A stretch of DNA of 64,000 bases from Sipunculus nudus (taxonomy: Eukaryota; Annelida; Sipuncula; Golfingiida; Sipunculidae), in contig CM049310.1 in the NCBI GenBank assembly GCA_026874595.1, positions 55,433,058-55,497,057 on the forward strand, given 5' to 3'. Both the position numbers and the translations under genes were made by a program. How positions within the stretch are numbered: the first letter of the stretch is position 1; each line of letters starts with the position of its first letter. The notes under the pieces are model-generated. The model was not told the origin of the DNA, did not search any database, and saw nothing but the letters and a program-made list of their open reading frames with translations. Of this stretch, positions 56,518 to 64,000 are shown in pieces.

Positions 56518-58794
56518 TCTCAAGGATCATCGGCGTTTTATCACACATAGCTGACGGACAATATTCGTCTTTTTTAACCATGCAGGGCAGTTGCCAAAAT
56601 ATACATTGAATACTAGTCCTGCTAATATTAAGAATATCTGATATAATGATTTAACACAATTAATTTAATATTTTTTTTTAATATTCAGAAAGAGCTGATA
56701 TAATGATATAAAAAAATGAAAAGATAAGAATTTGAAAATTGCCACAATTATATAGCTAATTAGCCCCGTCTATGTTTCCAACAAGAATTGCATTATTATG
56801 CAAATAAGACTTATTAAACAATCTTATTAAACGATTCAAGAGGCAACAAGAAAAATCAATTCCATCAATGAAAGTGAAACCAGAAATATATCTTCATTTA
56901 AATCGCTTTAACGAATTTTTGCTTCATTGCAATGTTAAAACCAATATTTGCAATAAAGGTATAATTCATTTCATTTAATGCCAAGAACATTTTACAGAAT
57001 AGGATACACAAGAATCAACTAAGAGATGTCTGATAATGAGAAAATCATATTTCCTGAGTTGACCAAAAATGAGTTGGCGTATTTAATGCGAAATGACCTT
57101 TACATTTGACCTCAGGAGATGGCCAATAAACCCTTAGTGAAAAATGAAGACATCGAGTGATTGCTTCTTAGACATTTTTAAAAATTGACTGTATAATGGT
57201 CTTAAAAAAATTAGCATGCGAGGACGATGAGGACTAGCATTTTATACACGCAGAGACGTATTTGCATTCCCGACCAATGTTTACTGTATTAAAATACTAT
57301 CAGGAATATTTTATTTTTATTTTAAAACACGAATAGAGTCGATGAAATCAGTGGAGTGATAAAAAGTTGGTTTTATACTGAATTGTTTTGGCGAGGGCAA
57401 CGGTCGGAGTGCTGCCAGGTTTCGTTTATTTAATAAAAGGTTTTATTACATGGGTGTCAGGCAAATATAGAACAAATAACCTTCTAGTGCCGTATGTGGC
57501 TTTACATGAATGAACAGGCCCGAAAGACCAGGAAGGCAAAGGGTAAAATTAAGGCGGATGAGACTGACATCGTCGGTGATATCAGACTATAAACCCCCAC
57601 TGCCTTTTACCTTTACCTTCAATTACAATAAGAGGGCCATCCGAAATAAATTCGATAACTCATTTTGTTTTACAAACGATAAGGTAACATAGGCTGATGT
57701 ATACTAGGCTTAAATTTATAGATTTAAGGACACCACTCAAAGCGGTGATGGATGTTTCGCACGACAGGCTTTCCTTCCGTTTCACTTCCCTGCGTACTCA
57801 CCGAAAAGCTAGACCACATTTAACCAGACTGAGGGTGGAATCAGTCACTGCAGCCAGACCAATCACTTTCAGCCTGGGCCAGACCAGATAAACAAACACT
57901 CACACTGTCGTTAATAGTCGTAGCTGAATAAATATGAATATTACAATAAGTAAGAATGAATTAAATATACATACAGTTTTGCAGTAACTTAACGTTATTT
58001 TCTTAGGTTGTTTGGCTGCAAACAAAAACTAGATGTTTGCAATCACCGAGTGGTCGCAAAGTAACCTCCTCCTACCCTTAAAACCCTCACCTCTGGATTA
58101 CACATCTCAGCCAGGCTATGAAGCTTTCATCTGTAACTATTATTTTGGCTACTGAGCATTTTCTTTAAATCAGTGGTATTGGAAATCTAGAGCAAACAGG
58201 AACAGAACCGAGCGGTAAAACGGAATTGGCTATGTATTGTGTGACCTTGGAAATAAGGTCAACGCACAAAATGTATAAAAAAGATGCACATATGTCACTT
58301 ATGAATATTATTGTGCCCAAAGATCTGTTTTGAAATCCAGCCAGATTTGACATCCAGCGCAAATACGAACAGAAGGAAATGAAAAAAATATCAATAATAT
58401 GTAATAGATGGTTTTCACTCTAGAGGACCTAAGAAAGAAAAACGACTGAAACAAATAATGATATAGGGCAAACCTACAAACCCCTGCTCCGTACGGGGGA
58501 GACCCAAAAAGGGCCAAAGCATACTTTGTTCAAAGGTTTAGACATCCGATTACCAGCAAATAAAGCTGGGGATACTATGTCATATACTTCACCATTAAAT
58601 ACTTTCATGTTTATTTTAAAATTATGTACATAACACTTTCCCGATTAATAAACGAAATTTAACCTTCACATCTCCACCACTATAAAGTAAATGTAAAGGA
58701 AAAGGGATAAACTGAAGACTTGCAACAGAATCAGAAAATTCATGATTTGGTCATTCATGACAAATGGTCTCACGAACGCCCACAGTGTATCATG

Positions 58795-59170
58795 TAATAG
58801 GGTGACCTCTGGCGGAGATTGGATGCATGACTGATGAGCGTGGCCGAGAGGCCTATTTCTGACTGATGGCGGACCTAACGGTCCTCGTTGGACGTAGAGG
58901 ATACTCCATAAATCACCGGGACATGCAAGCACAGTATATCAGACACCAGGCCTGATTAATGTCCGGTTCTGCTGTCACACAGCCAGTGGTAAGACTCCAA
59001 AACCGTAAGCCGATAAAAGTGCAGGCTTTTTTCTCACCTTATGCGGCAGTAAGATAGATACCGACACGGGTTCATCTGTTACACTGAGCCCGCTCGTTGA
59101 CGGGTAACCAATTCACGCACTGACCAGGGTGGTCTCGGTGTCGTCTTGGGGAAAAGCGGATAAGATAAGA
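58795..59170 (+). repeat. Beta module, unit IV
   Basis: GGGTGACCTCTGGCGGAGA, GATGGCGGACCTAACGGTCC, ATATCAGACACCAGGCC and GGGGAAAAGCGGATAAG match 47610-47975. GAGCGTGGCCGAGAGGCC inside it resembles the A box of Ser/Leu tRNAs, so a tRNA-derived SINE origin is possible, but no B box was found. Confidence 0.6.
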
Positions 59171-60719
59171 AATTATCACAGAAGCTCATGTTACAATGAG
59201 AGACTGAATCGCACAAGATGTATATTGAACCCTAAAATTATAGCTCGTGAACCTTCTCTGTTAAGTAAGTATTAAGCAGAAAAATTTAAGGATGCAATGT
59301 AAGACAAGAGGGATGGTTTGGAATCTTTGAATATATATTAATTTTCTTAAAACAATCTGTTAACGAAGAACCAACGAGAAAGATCATATCAAAGATAAAA
59401 ATATATTGAGTAAGTTAGACATATACAACGGGTTGATTTCCATAGAGGGATAGGATTATATCTAATATAAATTATCCAATTTTAACCTTGAAATAACAAA
59501 TTCCTGTGAAGAAAAAAGCTGTATTGGGATGTTAGGACAATAGTAAAAACAAGCGAACAAGTTAAAAGCGGTGTTGAAATATATATGCCATATGGTTTTA
59601 CTTGAGTTATAGTAGAAGGAATAATTACCAGCCCTCCTGGTGTCACAGAATTTACCTATATACGGCCTTTTGAGACGGCATACGTGCTTACTTGACCACT
59701 ACTGGATAGTTTGCAGTGGTTGTGAATTCAATATTTAATTATGCATAAACATTTTGTCTAATTCTTCTTCGTCTGGAACGATAATGTGGCTTTTTATCTT
59801 CAGCTCGCTTTGACCAGACAGCCCCCTCCGTATTTAAAGCCAGACGGTAAGCAGTGCTCATGCAGAAAATCTGAAACAAACCCTTCAGTCAAAAGCCTGG
59901 AATGACTGTCATGACTGCAAATTTATCCATTTTTATTTTTTTTTCATTTGTTATTTTTTCTTTATTTATTCATTCCAAAGATTTATTATAATCAGACGCT
60001 CGCTTTTACTGCCTGAAAAATTAATAAACGTTTTCGGTTGTTATCGATCATGTTAAAACTTCAATCGACAAAAATGACTTATTTGGCGTTAAGAGGGAAT
60101 GCAGAGTAATTTGACGTATTTAGTTGGACCTTGGTATGCGGTCTGTGAATTACCTTATCTCTAACATTTATATGGTCTTTCTGTTTATTTCCCATGGTAA
60201 GTTTTCTATGTCCATCTCATGACAATCGATTCCAGACACCTGATTTTAATAAAACGTGTTCATTAATATCAATAATATAACTTCAACACCATTAATTTAA
60301 TAATATAATGTAATACAGGCACTTAGGCCATCCAGGCACTTAGAAATACACCATTTCAAGAGAGCATAGCTTTGCTGGAAAAATCAGCCAGTGACACCTT
60401 TTTGTATCTTCAGGAAATATGTCAACGCCAGCCAAGAAAATGTTTTTTTTTTATAATTCATTAATTTGATGGATGTATCACATGTGAGTTATGTCTGCTT
60501 TTGTTCTGTCAGACATAGCTTACCCGTGATGCACCCATCCAGAGAATACCAGATGCCTTCATATAGTAAACAACCCTTTAAACAGAAACTTATCACAGTG
60601 ATCCAGGTTACCACATTGGGTGTTAACCAACCCGTCACAACTTTCATCCGTTTATACGTTTTTACGCAAGTTACTAACACAAACCAACCAGCTGAGTAAC
60701 TAGACAGTCGAATACAAGG

Positions 60720-61080
60720 ATGACGATCTTAGACGGCCATCTCGGGGTAATCACATGAACAATGTTACAAATAGGGGCGCATGGCTCTCCCAATGAGTCG
60801 GCCAAGGCCAGGTACGGAAATAGTTGGTATGCGAAGCAAACCATTATAGCTTGATTAAATCGAAAACCTCACTCTTCAAATGAGAAACTGACTAATGGAC
60901 TATCTTGAATGGAATTGCTGGATTCCCTGATATTACTGCTTGGGCATTTTGAATAACGCCGCGCCCTTGATCTAGGCCTCTCCCTGAATGATAGATTAGA
61001 TGTGAAGTCCTGTAACAATGATGGCCTGCCCTTGAGGGTCACAGACACCGCCTTACATTGACGAGAGCAGTTCGGCTGTA
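60720..61080. repeat. Epsilon module, unit V first copy
   Basis: CCTCACTCTTCAAATGAGAA, TAACGCCGCGCCCTTGATCT, AACAATGATGGCCTGCCC and GTCACAGACACCGCC match the family. On the minus strand one frame is open across almost the whole module (about 61115 down to 60855), with RPRSRARRYSK and ending SFSFEE before a stop. Confidence 0.75.
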
Positions 61081-62639
61081 TATTAAAGCCAGGACTGGGA
61101 TACAGTGCTTTGGATAGATACTAGATGTGAAGCCCTGTTAACTATACGACTGAATGGGTTTTTTTTCTCTTAGATAATGATAATGAAGATATATGGGATA
61201 GAAGAACTGTATGGTGAATCATATATATGGTAAATGGAAAATGTTATAACAAACTAGGTTAGTAATAAAGGAGATTTATCATCGAGTTAATCTTGTGTGT
61301 TGTACAATTCACATTTTTAAGGTACCTAAGGCCTACATAAATAAGAACGGCAGACAAATCCGGCCTTTCCTGCTTTCAAGGGTGTTATCAAGCGCTACCA
61401 AGCGCTACATGCTCGGACTCAATTCTCCAGATTTGAAAGGAGGAAAACTAGCATTTTGTACACCAAAAGAATGGACTTCATTGAAATGTTTGACGATTTA
61501 ACTTGATCAAAGAAACATAACATGATGACATATGAACTTGTTTGTATAACCTTAGTAATATTCTATATATTCAGAAGCAGACCCAGAAGAGACCGAAAAT
61601 TTTATCATATTTTTTAAAATGGGTACATCATACGCTGAATTCATACTAAATAAATTTCAGCCAGTCGGAAGTCCGAAAATTATTTTCATAATTTTGAAAT
61701 ACGCAATGTCACCAGACATGTATGTTAAGTCTTTCACAAGTAAGGAGTTTCTGTTTTCACTTTTTTTTATTAATTCACTCCCCTTCTTTGTTAATACAAT
61801 TTTACTCTGCATCAAAATCGGTTTATTTTAACTTAAAATAAATGTTACGTGACCATTTATTCGAAAGAAAAGAATCAGAGGCTTGATGAAGCAATGGATA
61901 CAGAATATCTGTATTCCGCACGCCCTTGTTATATCGGCTACAGATATAATGAGTATTAACCTCTAACTTAACTTCAAGGAATTCACTACTCATTAGGTAT
62001 GGCTATTGGAATGATACGGCCTACTTCTAATCGTGACGCAAGTTTCACAGAAAATTGCACTGCAGAGGTCCTACATCCTTATACAAAGATATCAGTGTAC
62101 AGAGCAGACCGTACCGAGATTATTGTACGTATGAGAAAAAAAAAAGACAAAAGAATACATGTAAAGGTTAGGATGAAAGCGGAAATCCCATCCCGATTGT
62201 AATCGCTCTCATTCCCTCGCACGGCTTGGCTGTCATTCACAAATCACGTGCCTGTATGCGGAGAGAAATTCAACTTGCAGCGAGATCAAACAAAATGCTG
62301 AGTTTCAAAGGAAACCTTTTCACATGCAAACATATTTAACGACGGGCCTGGTTTGCTTTAAGTGACAGCGTTCTTGTGGACCAAATGGTGTCAGAGGTGC
62401 CGAAAATATTTGTTTTTAGACTATTTTCGACATGACAGTTTACTCCCTCTGATATCTCTGGACTCTTTCTTATATTAGAGGGGTCAAACTTAATTCTATA
62501 ACAGATTAATGTCACTTCCTCGTAAATAATATCCAAACATTTGAATTTAATAAAGCTTTTATTTAAGATTAATAGATGTACATTTATCACTAAGATAAAA
62601 AATCAATATCCTGATAAAGCAAATGTCTGCATGGGACCG

Positions 62640-63060
62640 TAAAGATTTGAGACGATGATTTTGGGTCAATCACACGAACACTTTTAGAGGCAAGGGTGCC
62701 TTTCAGTCGCGGTAAATAGACCAAGATATTGTCTGAGATCGTCTGAATAGGTAAGCGAAGTGAACCTTGTATCAGGCCAGCGCTGACTCCTAAAAGCCAG
62801 AGTGAATTGAACATCTCACTCTTCAAATGAGAATCTGACTAATGGCATTTCTTGAGTGGAATTGCTGGATTTGCTGATATTACTGCATGAGTATTTCAAA
62901 TAACGCCGCGCCCTTGATCTAGGTCTCTCCCTCAGGAACAGTTTAGATTTAATCTCCTGTTACAATGATGGCCTGCCCGTGAGGGTCACAGACACCGTCG
63001 TATATTAATGTATCCGGGAACAGTTCGGCTGTTTGTAACAGAAGAGGCTTTTTAAGGCTG
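62640..63060. repeat. Epsilon module, unit V second copy
   Basis: Closest to the family consensus: GAGATCGTCTGAATAGGTAA, TAACGCCGCGCCCTTGATCT, GGTCTCTCCCTCAGGAACAG and ATGGCCTGCCCGTGAGGG. The minus-strand frame seen at 60720 recurs as RPRSRARRYLKYS and SFEE, but with two internal stops. Confidence 0.75.
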
Positions 63061-64000
63061 ACTTGGGTACAATGCTTTGGATAAACCTTGGATTTTAAGA
63101 CACATTTCGACCATATGTTTGCATGGTTTTCCTCCGTTAATATCTTTCCGTGAATATACATAATATATTAAATGTGGGAAAATAGAAGGATGTATGATGG
63201 ATTTCATTGATCTTTTGTATTTTTTTTTTCTTGTGTTGAAAGCATTAGTTATACTACGTGAGTAAGTATTGGAACTCTATAAAATCATGTATTTTCTATG
63301 AAAAACAAATGGTAATAGATTCTTGTTATTTAAATAATGTTCTCATCGTAAAAAACTTAAGCCAAATTTACCACCATATGTTTCATGCATAAACATTATA
63401 TACTCGTTGACCGTTGACGTGTTCACCAACACAACATGCTTTAAGATAATTCAAAGCCTTTTTGTTCACAGCCTAAAATTTCCAATGACGTTTGCCTTTC
63501 TCCTATTCGCTTCCATATACATGTACTTTCTCAACCAAATACGATGAGCCTCTTGCCAAGATTGATTGCGGTTTTTAGCATCAATTCACATTGACATTAA
63601 AGTCAGATTTCTCCAGCCAATTTAAAAGGTGAATTTTCATGGATTTCACGATGAGAAATTAACTTTTGCCTTTATTTAGTGTCAGACATCCTTCATAGTT
63701 GCACCAGGATGTATTGCGCTTTTTATAATGATAATGTCTATTTCAGTCCATGAAAAATAATTTTTTTCTCCGCTGATGAGAATGGGAAATTAATTGATTC
63801 AATTGTATTCTGATGTATCGTTATATTAAAACATGGTACATATGCCAATAGCTTTTACACCGATTTTTTTTTCTGGCAGTTTGTTTGTTCACTCAGTAAC
63901 CAACAAATCTTCGATAAAGAGCTGCCAGATATGCCGCCACGATATCAAAGAAACATTTACGACCTTATTTCCACATTTGACCTGCTCTTAACATTTTTTT

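Larger units (their letters stand above)
54600..59710 (+). repeat. Segmental repeat unit IV, most compact copy (~5.1 kb)
   Basis: Modules in order: delta 54625-54830, epsilon 55190-55560, zeta 55585-55630 (GTCCTGGATAGACATGGGA), eta 55933-56070, theta 56095-56450, iota 56650-56900 (TTAGCCCCGTCTATGTTTCC), alpha 57715-57900 (AGCGGTGATGGATGTTTCGC), beta 58795-59170 and gamma 59215-59545. The distance from this delta to the delta of unit V gives a unit length near 5.1 kb. No convincing host ORF. Confidence 0.65.
59710..64000 (+). repeat. Segmental repeat unit V (runs off the window)
   Basis: Modules: delta 59755-59910 (TCTGGAACGATAAT, GTAAGCAGTGCTCATGC), lambda 60490-60600, epsilon 60720-61080, zeta about 61095, mu 61600-61760, kappa 62150-62240 and a second epsilon 62640-63060. 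The stretch 63100-64000 is AT-rich and I see nothing identifiable in it. Confidence 0.55.

Noticed and set aside
61295-61501. 68-codon plus-strand frame (GLNSPDLKGGKLAF)
   Set aside because: It looks somewhat protein-like, but has no splice sites, no paralogue with the same frame in other units that I could find, and no family.
1-64000. CRISPR arrays, bacterial operons, rRNA genes, prophage
   Set aside because: None seen. Introns, SINEs and retroelements show eukaryotic DNA, and the only regular array is the 151-bp satellite, which has no repeat-spacer structure.

Overview
The window is animal (metazoan) genomic DNA: AT-rich, intron-split coding sequence with GT-AG junctions, a Penelope-like retroelement, a Ty3/gypsy remnant, tRNA-derived SINE-like sequences, several TIR elements without coding capacity, many (TA)n arrays and a satellite. 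The repeat content and the MET/TAM-type receptor kinase point to a lophotrochozoan, most likely a mollusc. That placement is inference; nothing here fixes the species.

Region 1 (1-19463): the 3' part of a receptor tyrosine kinase gene on the + strand. Ten exons splice in phase into 474 codons plus stop: end of the ectodomain, transmembrane helix, juxtamembrane segment, complete kinase domain with all catalytic motifs, and a very short tail. The signal peptide and most of the ectodomain lie upstream of the window. Intron 6 (about 11 kb) splits the kinase domain just after the HRD loop and holds SINE-like, minisatellite, GC-rich and dispersed repeat sequence; intron 5 carries a 255-337 bp TIR element.

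Region 2 (19464-28300): no confident gene. It has one possible orphan 3' exon (21360-21537), a Penelope-like element (21709-23130) whose GIY-YIG endonuclease ORF lies between two 200-bp inverted arms that each contain a hammerhead-ribozyme-like motif, large (TA)n arrays, and a satellite of about 2.2 kb with a 151-bp unit that is itself a dimer of two related 72-79 bp monomers (25146-27311).

Region 3 (28300-64000): no intact host gene seen. Most of it is built from diverged copies of one composite segment of roughly 5 kb, recognised by recurring sequence modules in a conserved order (called here delta, lambda, epsilon, zeta, eta, theta, iota, alpha, beta, gamma). At least five copies or part-copies are in direct orientation and one part-copy is inverted. 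Younger elements interrupt the copies: a hAT-like MITE, a second copy of the intron-5 TIR element, a pogo-like MITE, a diverged tandem repeat of about 157 bp, and a 5'-truncated, frameshifted Ty3/gypsy element (49557-54598) with its 3' LTR. Some modules keep short reading frames between copies, so decayed or very small genes cannot be excluded.

The only gene with a confident function is the receptor kinase. Everything else is mobile or repetitive DNA, or sequence with no recognisable function.
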